Shown here: in pieces, positions 12,011 through 25,400 of the stretch
Layout of the letters: each line of letters opens with the position of its first letter
Numbering within the stretch: the first letter of the stretch is position 1
Origin: Bugulina stolonifera
Taxonomy: Eukaryota; Bryozoa; Gymnolaemata; Cheilostomatida; Bugulidae
Assembly: GCA_935421135.1 (NCBI GenBank)
Contig: OW285192.1
Location: forward strand, 17,771,001 to 17,835,000
Reading direction: 5' to 3'
Length of the DNA stretch: 64,000 nucleotides
Notes under the pieces: generated by a model
Seen by the model: only the letters and a program-made list of their open reading frames with translations
Databases searched by the model: none
What the model was told of the DNA's origin: nothing
Made by a program: the position numbers and the translations under genes

Positions 12011-12502
12011 TTGTACAGTAATAGAACAGTGTGTGGTTGCCCTATATATTTAAACATGTCTGTTTTCTCATGGCAGGAGAAGACGACAGACGCTGAGGGG
12101 ATGGACTGTGAACAGATCTATACGATGCTGCAGCAGACCTTTGCTGGTAACTTTGGTAAAAGGTTTCAGTGCTGGATACTATGCTTCCATGATTTGACGT
12201 GTCCGTATATCGTTCTACTGCCAGTAGACAAGAAAGTATCCATATCAAGTGACCACAAGTTCGAGTCAAAGAATTTCATTATTCAAAGTCAGAAGTTGCA
12301 CGACTTAACAAGTAAACTTGGTGACAATCATCTGAAAGATGGCGGAGTGGCACACATTTTCTCATATTCCAAGTTGGTTTCCTATAAGCTGGAATATATA
12401 GGCTGCCTCAATGATCAACCAATCGTACTTGGGGAAAGTGAACTTCAGTTGGGTTTGGAGAAAAGGTGTTTGAATGATGCACGTATTACAATCAAAATAT
12501 GA
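12011..12502 (+). CDS. Unidentified protein, probably the last exon of a plus-strand gene
   Basis: An uninterrupted frame of 163 codons ends at TGA 12500-12502. A strong acceptor-like tract (TTTTCTCATGGCAG) ends at 12076, so the true coding exon may start at 12077 (GAGAAGACGACAG), leaving about 141 residues; alternatively translation starts at the ATGs at 12011 or 12056. The sequence has mixed, protein-like composition with cysteine and aromatic residues (MDCEQIYTMLQQTF, RFQCWILCFHDLTCPYIVLL, CLNDQPIVLGESELQLGL). I do not recognise the family. It lacks signal-peptide or membrane features. A polyadenylation signal follows at 12624. It converges with the channel gene ending at 14012. Confidence 0.5.
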   Translation: MYSNRTVCGCPIYLNMSVFSWQEKTTDAEGMDCEQIYTMLQQTFAGNFGKRFQCWILCFHDLTCPYIVLLPVDKKVSISSDHKFESKNFIIQSQKLHDLTSKLGDNHLKDGGVAHIFSYSKLVSYKLEYIGCLNDQPIVLGESELQLGLEKRCLNDARITIKI

Positions 12503-12623
12503 TATTTACCAATGTACTGTATACTAAGGTAGTCAGCTCACCTCCTGTGTGCTGAATAACCTTACAATCATGTACTTCATAAGTTAGTTCGCTTAGTAAT
12601 ACCAGCTGTTTATTTATTGGAAA

Positions 12624-12629
12624 AATAAA
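12624..12629 (+). terminator. Polyadenylation signal AATAAA of the unidentified gene
   Basis: AATAAA lies about 120 bases after the stop codon at 12502 and would end this plus-strand transcript. Confidence 0.5.
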
Positions 12630-14011
12630 GTAAATTTTTAAATTGGAAACTTCTCCTTTCGCGAGTAAATTTTGACATAATGATCTAAAGTTGATGTCAT
12701 AATTGTTCAATTTGTAGATGTGTTTTAGCATGCATATTATACATGAATGCATCAAGCAGCATGATACATGTACATGTATGTGTAGATGTTATTAGCTCAG
12801 TCAAGAAGTAATTTCCAAAATATTCTGAATATATGGCTTGCGATTATATACTTACATGATACAAATATCTTCCTAATTAATACAGTTCATAAGCCATTCT
12901 CTCTTTAACCTTTGACTTTTGTAAATCTGTAACGCAAACTCCTTCCCCTACCCAGTGCTAGCATTATTTTCATGTTAGGGTCCTTTTAATACTAAGCTAC
13001 ACAGCTTTACTAATATAGAAGGTTTCTGGGAGATAAAGCTTCCCCTAGGACCAACAGATGGAAAGCTATCAATACATTGTACTCTAATAGGGCGCATTTT
13101 GTGTTATTTGAATAATATTGGACTAGCTTGATTTCCTCACCATGCCAGGTGCATGTAGCTCTCTGTTGTCAAGCAAATTTTATGATTGTCCTCCAGCTGC
13201 TGGGAATGAGTCAGAAATAAAATATTTATAACACAGCTACATGTACATTATTAGTAATGAAATATTATTTGTGATATGGAGTTATCAAATAATACAAATG
13301 ATTTTATTAAGGCAACATACTGCAGTTTCAAAAAATACTGTAAAAGAAAAAATATTAGTAACAGTATAGATAGAAATACTTATTATAATGTTTACCAAAA
13401 TAAAAAATAAAACATAATGTTTATTTATTATGATGCTAAATTGTATAATATAATAAAATAAAATAAATCAGTCTTCATGTATTTAGAAGACTGGGAAGCA
13501 AGCTGACAATAAAAACAAGGACAATGTTAACAAAATATTAATCATAAAATATGTAAATCAATGTAAAGCATACATTATAATCTAATATAACTAATTAAGA
13601 CATGTATAGACCCAAAGGAAAACATCAACGAATTCCCACAATGTAAAACATTATTATCTTGTATTACTGTGCCCACCTTTAGGAAAAGGAAATGAGCAAA
13701 ACTTTTAAGGCAAGTTGGCTAGGTTTGCCATCTGCACCACCAGTTGGATTGGTAACAGCAAAGTAGAACAAGCTGTCCTACTTGAATAATTAGTTACAGT
13801 ACTGCAATGCACATAGGGAAATGCAAAAAGTTGACAGAAGGAAGACGTATACCTTATACATACAATGTAAGGAAGAATATCTGTCATTAAAAATAAAGTC
13901 TTCTGCTTTTGTCGACTCAGAATTCATGTGTATGGTATGGCAAATAAATTGAACGGTTGTGTAAGTATGTTAGAGAGTACAACCTGCACAAAGCTGAAAC
14001 CAATATGAAGG
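12630..14011. other. Convergent intergenic region and channel 3' UTR
   Basis: No exon recognised. Minus-strand AATAAA motifs lie at 13420-13425, 13424-13429 and 13303-13308, about 590-710 bases beyond the channel stop codon. Any of these could end the channel transcript, making roughly 13.4-14.0 kb its 3' untranslated region. Confidence 0.45.
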
Positions 14012-16432
14012 TTACGACCCCTTTCCAGCAGCATTCTTCTGGATCCACTCTTGTTGTTTTCTTTCTTCCTCTTCGTAGAATTTGAGAGCCTCCTGCTCTT
14101 TCATCTTCTCCATGATATAATTTACTTTCTGCAGTAAAGTATCTATCTTGGCCTCATTGGAATCCTCCTCGTCCTGTGACAACATGAACATAGTTATTGT
14201 ACAGAATACAGTGTCGCTTTACTCTGAATACAAATAGGAGAGATGGGAACACAACTCCTGAATTAAGTTTAAAAGTGAATGAGAAAGTTTTTTCATCACT
14301 GGAGCCAACCATATTTTATAAGTAAATAAAGTTGTATTATAAATGGTTAATATAGTATAGAGTAGGTGTAGACCCACCTGTATATATGTATGTATTTACA
14401 TGGCATTCTAAACGCGAAATAGGACATGTTACCAGCGCATTAAAGCAGTGCTTGCCACATTACCTGATGATTGCTATTAATGCCATGAAACCATTAGTAG
14501 CAAAAAAGTTTTAACCATTTTATCTAAACATATTTTACTTATTATTGACAGATGTACATACATTGTAGCAACAATATTACTCTCATATAAAATTATACAA
14601 ATCAACATCTTGAAGAATGCAGGTTTCAACAGTGAAGTAGCGTTCTACCAATATATCTATAGTAAAAGAACACTGACCTCTAAGCTCATGGCTCTATTGA
14701 GAGGGAAGAAGTTGATGTTATCTTTGAGGAGCTGCCTGTGGACATAGAGCTCAATGGCTGAGTAATCATTGACCCTCGTGTTTCTCAGGTGTATGAAGAA
14801 GAATAGATACGCCCACTGACAGTGTTCCTGTTTGACGTGCTTCTCAAACCCCTAATAATACACGTGTATACAGCCATATTAGCACATATACTAGCATGTA
14901 TACCGCCATACTTGTATATTATACAATTTGAATACCGCCATACTTATATATACTAGCATGTATACTGACCTATTTATATACACTAGCATGCATACCACCA
15001 TACTTGTATATACCAGCATGTTAACCTATGTTAACCATATTGTCAATAGCAGAAAAATGGCCTTTTTTATTTTATTTTAATAGTCCCTTAAACAGAAATA
15101 TTATTTGATATCCTTCTCCCGCTCTTTACAGTATTTTCAAGTAGGCAGAACTTGATATAATTGAAACAGGTCACTTGAGTACAAGTTAACCTGTAAATAG
15201 CCTAATTTCTATAAAGATAAAGAAGAGGAACTATTACTACACATACCCCTGGATGATGTTCAAAGTCGTAGCTCTCCCGACTACATATGAAGCAAGAGTT
15301 CCTCATGTCTTGGTCAATCTGCCATTTGCTAAAATATTATATCATGCCATTTGAGTGGGGAGTGACAACCAGGCTCAACAAAATCTGCCAGAAATTAACA
15401 CCATTATTGCTAAAATAGTATTAGTACACCAGCAATGGTACCAATTTTATCTACCACAAAAATGTTGTATAATTTTGTACTAACGTTCCTGTGTGCATCG
15501 TATGTTTACAATACAAGAGCGACTTTTAACTAGAATATATTTGACCATGTACATGCATATTTCAGTTGTGCCATTTATACAAAATACATGTCTAAACTTT
15601 TAAGGATCTTTCAAGGAAAACATGGATGTTTTTGCCACCCTACCTGTCTCTCAATTCAGAGAAAGTGTCCACTATGATACCAAAGATGATATTCAAACCA
15701 ATTGTGGTAATTATTATGAAGAATGTGAAATCAAAGAGAAACTTTCCGATATGCCAGTGGTAGCTCTTGGCAGATATATCTTCTTCCCAGAACACCTGGA
15801 GATGTATTAATAATACAAATAAACATAGCAATCTAAGGAAATTTTTCGCTACACATTGCATTCAAATGGGATCGAAATACATACATGTATATACAGTATA
15901 TTACACTCAAAGAGATGGTGAACTTTTACACAAGGCTAAAATAGGAAGTCCGTATAACTATCGGTATGACATCAATATGTATTATCACATAACTTCTCAT
16001 TATAAGAGAAGCCAACCAGCTAAATGGTGCCATGCAAGCTACACACACACACAAATAATCATTTAGTTGAAACTGCGTTAGTCTTGATCACTGCCAAGAA
16101 ATTAAACTGAAACGAAGGTCAGACACAGGAGAACTCTGAAAAAGTCGGCTGCATTCCTAAATGTTTTATTTTCAAAGGAAAATCTGGCAGTCGTGACAGA
16201 TTGTCAATATATATCTTGTTTGCCACAACACAAACAATCCTGTTCTGTTTTGGTAATTTGTAAATCCAAAGGTTAGTTATCGACATGCAGTTACATGTTC
16301 AACGTAGTAATGTTTCAGTGAAGTGGCGTCAAAAACATGAAGGATATCATTTATGAAAGATAAGGCAAATTCTACACATGGTGTGATAGTAATATCAGTC
16401 TTATAGTTAGTACTTACTCCTGTGCCAAATAT
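14012..16432 (-). CDS. Channel block 9: pore filter, S6, Cys/His linker and C-terminal coiled coil (exons 57-61)
   Basis: Exons: 16418-16432 (15 nt, IFGTG), 15644-15795, 15247-15328, 14678-14851, 14012-14173. The filter position carries IFGTG followed by VFWEED rather than GGGVGD. S6 is [20 protein letters not shown] followed by DTFSELRD. The linker has the family's zinc-binding layout: CFIC, then HVKQEH. Next come [12 protein letters not shown] and [13 protein letters not shown], matching ITPR DWFPRMRAMSLV. The last exon is charged and heptad-like ([18 protein letters not shown]) and ends KNAAGKGS. The coiled coil fits tetramer assembly. The stop is TAA at 14012-14014. Confidence 0.9.
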
Positions 16433-19400
16433 CTGTCAGACCGGAAATTAAAATAATAAAAGTATAGATTCAGATTGGGATTTTTTCCTATCATTGTTAA
16501 AAATTGTGTTTATAGTTGAAGCAGCAAAAAGTTGTGTTATTTAACACCAAAAATAAATGCTGACACTGTGACTATGGTGACTGACGATCCAAAGGGCCTG
16601 CAGTATTCCTACAGTCAACTTAAAAAATCTGAAATATGTATATTCTTGTTAGTTTTTTGCTGCAGAATTGCAGAACTTTTTACAATAGTCATATTTTTCA
16701 AAGGAAGCTTTAATTTAGTATAGTATGTAGATTATCTTGTTCAAGTCATAACCACACATTGACTAAATGCTACTGAATGTAGCATGCCCACGTGGAGCTA
16801 GTCTAAACTACATAAGAACGAGGGGAAAAGAGCTAATAAAGAAATCTGGAGTATATAACACTTACCTCCAGTGTACTGAGTATCATTCCCTTGTGTACTA
16901 AGTTAACAAAGCATTCATACATGTGACTGCAGTGCATTCCAGCGTTCTCATCGTGTAGATCTCGGAAGAGACCAAAGGCTACGAGGGCGTAGATGTATAG
17001 GAATATCAGACCAAGTATGAATACCCAGAGCAAGGATAGACCTAGAAAGAGCAGACAATGGGCTGATCAGTGAATCACAGGTTCATGTGTATGAGTTGTG
17101 TATGTTGTGTGCTAAATGCTAGGTCTACCTAAATCCATCAAGTTTGATGATATTTGTACAACTTTACTGTTTATCTCAACCATAACCTGCTTAATAAATT
17201 GAATAACATATGTTAAATGTTTTCTTGGCTTCTGCACCACAGATATCTGCTCAATAATTATCAGATTTAATCTATGAGTACACTAGTACCCTAGTTACTT
17301 GTAGTATTATACTAGCCCAATCTGTAGAAAGAGGTCTACTTGAAGTAATACCCTGTCACATGACATGAGCAGGAAGTAATACCCTGTCACATGACATGAG
17401 CAGGAAGTAATACCCTGTCACATGACATGAGCAGGAAATAATACCCTGTCACATGACATAAACAGGAAGTAATACCCTGTCACATGACATGAGCAGGAAG
17501 TAATACCCTGTCACATGACATGAATAGGAAGTAATACCCTGTCACATTACATGAGCAGGAAGTAATACCCTGTCACATGACATGAGCAGGAAGTAATACC
17601 CTGTTACATGACATGAACAGGAAGTAACACCCTGTCACATGACATGAACAGGAAGTAATACCCTGTCACATGACATGAGCAGGAAGTAATACCCTGTCAC
17701 ATGACATGAACAGGAAGTAACACCCTGTCACATGACATGAACAGGAAGTAATACCCTGTCACATGGCGTGAGCAGGAAGTAGGCTACTTACCATTTCTGG
17801 TGACGGCCATGATTACTCTTTTGAGTAGCTGGTTGTTCTGTGTTATATGTAGCAGATGGAAAGCAAAGAAGTAGCCGTAGTATATTGTACCCAATATGGA
17901 GAACAGAAGGAACATCTGTCATGCAGAGAAAGAGAGAGTTATACAGTCAGTATCTAGATATAGTACATAGCTATGAGAGTGCCTTCATGACCTTCGACCT
18001 AAGGTCAGCATTTCCAAAAAGATGGTCTGTTCTAGAGTCTTGACTCACTCTTCATCAGTTTAAAGAAAGAAAATGTATTAGATCTCAGCCCATGAACTTT
18101 CTGACTGGTATTTTGTGAGTCGGAACTAAAAGCTTATGCTAGCGTCTGATTTACCCGCAACATTACAGTCCGTTTCTACCTTATTTTGTATCGAACAATA
18201 CAACATTACAGGTTTTTCTTGACATTACTTTTTTCCAAACAGTAAATACTATTATTCTACAATGGCAGAGCTAAAAATAGCTGACGTGAGACTAGCAACG
18301 TCGTATAAGGACTGGCTAGCTTACTGTCTACCACTTACTATGTGATACATTGTCTACCACTTACTATGCTATACATTGTCTACCACTTACTATGTGATAC
18401 ATTGTCTACCACTTACTATGTGATACATTGTCTACCACTTACTATGTGATACATTGTCTACCACTTACTATGTGATACATTGTCTACCACTTACTATGTG
18501 ATACATTGTCTACCACTTACTATGTGATACATTGTCTACCACTTACTATGTGATACATTGTCTACCACTTACTATGTGATACATTGTCTACCACTTACTA
18601 TGTGATACATTGTCTACCACTTACTATATGATACATTGTCTACCACTTACTATGTGATACATTGTCTACCACTTACTATGTGATACATTGTCTACCACTT
18701 ACTATGTGATACATTGTCTACCACTTACTATGTGATACATTGTCTACCACTTACTATGTGATACATTGTCTGGAAAGAGAAGAAATGGACTTGGAGTTGT
18801 GACTCGGCTTCACGATCGTCATCGTAATCATCCTCATGATGAGTAGATTTGCTAAAAGTTGACCTACGAGTAGGAGGAATGAACAAGTGAACACAACTTC
18901 CACATCAATATCGTAGTTAAGCTACTATGTTTAAAGGGAATAGTGCTGTGAACATACATCATGGTTTCAAAAAGAGTACAATTTTGTTTGTGTCTCACAA
19001 AAACAGATGCATATCTGATAACTAATTATTTTTTTAAACTATGACACAATCCAAGTTACATTGTCTCTGCATCCACACGATTCAACGTTATCGGTAAATC
19101 AATCTGTCAAAAAATTCCTGGACCCGAGGCTACACCTTACTTCACCTCAAGACAGCTAGTAATGAGAGTAATACTTACTTGCAGCATTGCTTGATTGAAG
19201 TGAGAGTAGGGAAGCGTGGGTGGTTACTGAGAAAAAAGCTAATGACCACCCCTAAGGATATGATATTATGTAGACCACCCAGGATGTAGGTCAGTATCTT
19301 CTCTATGGGCATGTTGTCTATGCTAGGGTTGTATTTCTGCAACACTGACCGATACCCTGGTCCAGTTCTGAAACAAATATTATTACTTTGACGACCATCG

Positions 19401-22400
19401 AAATAATGCAAGTTTGTAGATGAGCATACTCGAGACCAGAAATCCCATATGAGGAGCAACTGGTGACTTCAAGTTAAAACTGCATTAGGTTGATATGAGG
19501 CCATTCTCTAACACACCACTAGTGTATTCACCATCAGAACTCATTCTCTCAATCCACAAAAAGATTTTGCTTGAACGCTACACAGCAGTTCAATTTCAAA
19601 CTTCAATCAAGTTTTTACTTATATTTCTATACATTAATTCCTATATCGATGCTTTTTTTATTTATTTATTAATCAATTTATGTACAGCAGTGAGAATACA
19701 AAAACTTGCATAGTTAGAGCTAACACTTACGATGTGAAACTGGAGTTGTCATTCCTCATATAGATGTGGCTAATTGAGGGTGGGCTTGCCACCATTGCAG
19801 GGTCGACCCATGTGGCTAGGATGAGTAGGGCTATGAGGAAGCTGAACAATATGGCGAGCATGCTCAGTGACTGCCTGCAATGTAGAAATAACATTAAATT
19901 GTTTGCTTCCATTTTACACAACATATGAGTGTACAATCATTCTACAAATGACTTTAAGTTACAAGGGTCAGTTTCTAATTATTTGCTTTCAGAATATACA
20001 TGTACAGACAGACTGTCAAACAGACAAGCAGGCTAGCTCACTAATTGACTGACTGACTGACTAATTGACTTACTGACTGACTGACTAATTGACTGACTGA
20101 CTGACTAACTGACTGATTGACTGACTAATTGACTGACCCACTCTTCACAAAGAATCTGGAGATTGGCTGAGAGAGAATTTTCTTCTGATATTTGATGTCA
20201 TCCATAATAGCCTTAGACCAAGCCAGAAATTCCCTCAGTTTGTTAGTAGGAGATGACCTATCCACCTCATAGTTGAACCGGTCTTTCACCTCTTCTCGGA
20301 GCACAGTCTATGAAAGAGAAATGTGTAATTACTTTCATCTGAAACCATTATAAAAACAGATGCAATATCTGATGCATGTAAGCTTCATATACATTGTAAC
20401 TGCATATACTGTGAGAATAACATATTTAATAGTATAAGCATAGAGTGTAACTAACCTTATCTCGCACATTGAAGTACGTCTTCTGTAGCATGTCGTCTTT
20501 GAGTATCTCAATAGACATGGTTCCAGTATCAAAAAACCTCCACGCTGTGTCGACAAAGTTGCCTCTCTCTAGCCACATTGTATCAGCCCTCTGCTTCATT
20601 TCTGCAAAGAGAACGAGAACAGTATGCGACTACTATCTCACAGTCACACCAACATAAAATACATACGTAATTATACATTTGTCAGCTTATAAAATTAGTC
20701 AAGTATGTCTGCAATCCACAGCAATGATCTGGATAAGTGTTCCACACACCTTTTGTATACCAGCATCTATGCATGTATAGTCAACATAAAATATACCACA
20801 CCATGGAGTACACTAATACGTCATGCACCTTTGATATCAAATGTTTCATCAATATCTTGATATCGCCTGAGGAGATGGTAATACCCAAATGCGATCTGAA
20901 TGATAGTTTCATAGTCCTCCGAATCTCTGTGGCACAGACACAGCTGATCATACATACTGAGCATGACTTCCTGTATGCTGTCCATGTCCAGCGTATCCAT
21001 CACTTCCTGTAATTTCAACGTGACACGGTAAAATATGCTCTTAAGCTCTGGTCTATTTAGTTACATATGAGATATTTTATGTAAGGAGAATGACCTCATG
21101 ACATAAGGACAGCGATGAACAAGTGAAGGACTAAAAGGAGACAGATGATTGGAGAGACAACCGATGGTGCGAGAAAGTAAATTTTGAGGAGATGTATATA
21201 ATATTAAACAATATCTATAGAATCCATGTACTACACAGAAATTAAATGCATCGCATTACAATGTATACAAAGGTGAAGCTATTGCAAAAAAGGCTCTGTA
21301 CAAGGCAGAGACACAGATCAAATTTGCAGATGGAAAATCATCGTATAAATAGTGTATACACGTTACATAAGGGAACCTTCGATAACCACTGTATCCACAT
21401 GTAGCATAATACACTCTTAAATATTACCAACTGATAGAGGCAAAGGAGGACCATTGGTATGGGATCACTGTTGATTACCAGGCACCTATGGCATTAAGCC
21501 ACCAGGGATGTAATGTAAATAAGCAAGCCTTGCTACAAGTAGCAACTTAGTAGCACTATCTGGTTCCACAGTCCACCTGTCTGGTACCTGTCTAACAGGT
21601 AATCTACTCGACACGCAAGATTTGTAGCACAGTATTTCCATGTACACTTCACAGCAAGTGCTGTAGGGGTAGGAGAACTACGTCTAGCTAGTGAATGTTA
21701 CATGTCTAAGAACCTAGTACCATAGCAAGAAGTCAGGTGTCTACACTCACGACGGAGGTAACTTTATAAGCGAGGGTAGGAACAATTCAGCCTCTCATTG
21801 CTTTTATACATGTATAACTACACTGCAAGTGTGGGATGGTAAATGAGGAGTTGCAATAATTGAACACCTGCTCAAAGCATTAGGAGATAGCAGGAGAGGG
21901 CACCTGATGGCATATGACAGAGAGAGGGCACCTCATGGCATATTATGGCTGAGAGGGGCACCTGATAGCATAAGGCAGAGAGAGGATCTGCAGAGAATTC
22001 ATAGAAATATAACAGAGTGCAAGTAGAAGACTAAATACATATACATACATTGTACTATAATATACTATATATACATGTACTAAAATTTACATAAGATAGA
22101 ATAGAGTAACCCTTCACCATAATAGCATAGCAGAATTTGCACATGTGTTACCTGCAAGCCTGTGTCTATCTCCAGCTGTATTAAATAGGCATAGACAATG
22201 ACACTAAGTTATTCAACTAAAGAAATGTGTTTCTTTGCCGTAACCTTTATGAACAGTCTTATCACTGACAATTTAACACTTCTGTGATCAACCCAATATG
22301 TGTTCATGAAGGTACAAAGCAATGAATACGCCAGATATAACATGGCTGAAATTATACATACTTGCAGATCAAAATCAGATAACACATCCAGCTGTAATAA

Positions 22401-25400
22401 ATCATTAAACAAACACAGTTTACACACCAGAAGCAGGATTACAAATAAACTCATGCTGAGGGTACAGTACACAGTCTGCGCATTCAACTCCCAGAACTGT
22501 GAGAGGGTGGTGCAGAGTCCCCCAGAATTGAGAGAAGGGTTGTAGAGTCAAACAGCTATTGGCAGCAGAAGAGAATATCATTTCCTTCTGTTAGTAAACA
22601 CTCTACTACAATTATACTACTAGCCATTCACTACCAGCAGAGAATTTCAAGTCAGGAGCATCAACAACACAACAGCAATAAAAAAGCTTTAAAAGAATTT
22701 TTGTCAAATAATTTACTATCCTGCAGTTTGAACAAGTTTTCATGTGATAGATTGTATGGTAGATATACTGATAGAAAAATAGCAGATTAATTCTTGCAAC
22801 TGGTTGAGAGATTTTGACATCAAAGATTGTAAATAGTACCTGTAGAAAAAGCTATAATTTCTATATCAATGTAAAGATAGCTTCTTGTTTGCTAATATTC
22901 AACTAGCTCTATAATACAAACACATTACAAGTTTCTATAAGTTAAAGGCGAATAACCGTTGGTAGACCACAAGATAGTTGTAGTTTCCTGTAAGTATATC
23001 TATCAAACTATCACATGGAGGTAGAACCTGTGTTATTATCCACCTTCGCCTGTTCTAAAATCTGCAGAAAGTATTTAATTTTGTTACCTGCACAGTTGTG
23101 TACTTTACAAGTGTGGTGAAGTTTAACTCATCGGGATGTTGTTTCGTCTTAAAGTGAACACAACATCAACGGAAATCAGAATGAGTGAACTCAGTAAAGA
23201 TAATACCCAAATACGAGTTAGAGATACAGAGAAGCTCTCTCAAAAACTAAATTTTTGTGTTTTCGCTACAGGATGGGAACTCGAAGGTCCACCAGATGCT
23301 ACAGGAGAACCAAAAGAAGATCAATTTAATTTGATGTTGGTGAAAATAATAATTGTACAAATTTATTTCGAGACTTTGATTTATATGTGATTGCTCACAT
23401 TATATTTTTTGGGACAAATTTTCCGACAAGAAAAGCGGGAAGAAAAGAGAATGCCAGGTGATTAATATGCACACGTCTGCATCTACCAACCACACTTTAA
23501 ATCAGAGCGAATATAATCATGTGTTATACTAACCTCTGTTAGGGATGCTTTACCCTACACAAATATAGTACAATCACACTGCAGAATGTAATTTATCAGA
23601 GTGTGATGTGTTAATCATGAGTGGGGCAATTATGAAATAATGTTTTTTAATTTAAATAAATTAATGATTTTATAAAACTTTGACTTATGACTTGTAGTGT
23701 CATATGTATGGTACACAGCCACTAGGAAAATACCAGTTGGTAGCTATATGTTTTGAAACCACTAAATAGATTAGGCCTAGAAAGTTGGGAACTTTCAGTC
23801 ACAACACATTATATTTAATAGTCATTTCAGAATGGACTTAAACTATCTGAGTATGTAATCTATTTTTTTATTAAAATTATTTCATCGAAATTTTCAATTA
23901 TAAATTGTTGGGCTTTCTCATTACATTAGAATAAAATTCACTCAATTTTCTAAGATGACGCAAAAGTTAGTTTACTGTATCTTCTATAAATAAACGTCAA
24001 GTTGTGTTTAAAACTCGAGTAACAATTGTACTTTGCCAGTGTTTTGAGTGATGGACATACCTTAGACTGGTCTTTAGTACTTCTATTCTCTTCACACATG
24101 GCCTTGACCAACTGCTGTATTCCCGACAGCAGCTCTAGAATGTCGTCTGGCCTACATACCTTGTACTGCTTGTTCCGCAGGATGTAGTTCACATAGTCGA
24201 TGACTTTGTTGTCAAATGCTACACTTTGATTGAACGCATTTCCCTACAAGAATATATAATTTTATTCTGTGAACCATTGAGTTACATTTCAACTGGCACA
24301 ACCAGCACTGAAATACAGATCGCAATGCAAATCTTTGAGAATTGAACTTTCTCGCGCTCAGATTCTGCACCTATCAGTGTTCATTTAGTAGATTGTGGAT
24401 AGTACAGTGCTACACTGACTGGTATCCAACAACAACCCCACTACTGGCTATTTGTCACTTATAACCTGTTCTCAATAGTACATTTAGGGTGGAGTTGGGG
24501 TGGAACCTAGCAGTAACATAATGTTGTTCGAACTACGAGTCTGTGAAAAGACATTGGTATTGGAGAAGAAGTAGAATTGCCCTTCCCTACAGATGTCTTA
24601 CAAGAACACATACTTTGTAATAGGTTACTTACAGAGCAGAACTCTACGAGTGTGCTGAACACCTGGATGACAAGAGATATAGTGTTTGGGTTGATGTTAC
24701 TGTAGAGCAGTTGAAGGAAACGAACTGTTTCTCCCACCAAGTTGAAGGACTTTATGTTGTCTGGTTGCTCTCTTAAGTAGTTCTGTAAAATTTCACTTGG
24801 TCACATTATTTTCATTTGAATTCAAGTATCTCTAGTAACATGATCATTTCTCAGTATATTATGTTGACCAATGTTTTCGAGCCCACACTTAACAAACAGA
24901 TCAGCATAGTACAGATCAAACTCGAGCGCGACCGACATGACAATGCGCTGGCTGAGTTCTCAAATCAGCTATCTGGCCAAAACTAAAAAAATGAGTTTTT
25001 GTGCTCAACATGTCTCTTGGTACACCTGCTATGTGTGGCAAAGAAATTTTGATTCTGTCATCTTTAGTTACTGAGATCTCAGTTCCCATTTCAGCTATCT
25101 ACATGTAAGCTTTACTATTACATTTTGTACGTAAAATACTTGATGCTAAGCTCATCTGTAAAAATATATTACATGTAATATATTATGAGCCAATGCCTGA
25201 AAGTATCAGCAGGAGTAATATAACTACTGTTTGTTCAATACTGGTCTTGTACTGCTTGATGCTCTACACTACTGCATTCAGATACAGATGATATGTTGTA
25301 GTTTACCACTTGCAAGTGCACCTATCATTTTACTGAAGAAAATAATGGCAGAGCACCCAACCACCAAGCACATCCTACTTTAGAGTAATAGCTGCGTACC

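Noticed and set aside
15640..15861. Minus-strand frame starting [12 protein letters not shown] upstream of S6
   Set aside because: Only the part from VFWEED onward (15644-15795) is exon; the upstream residues are intron read-through before a CTCCAG acceptor.
18333..18780. Possible CRISPR-like array because of regular spacing
   Set aside because: Units are contiguous with no unique spacers; eukaryotic minisatellite containing the exon 54 donor.
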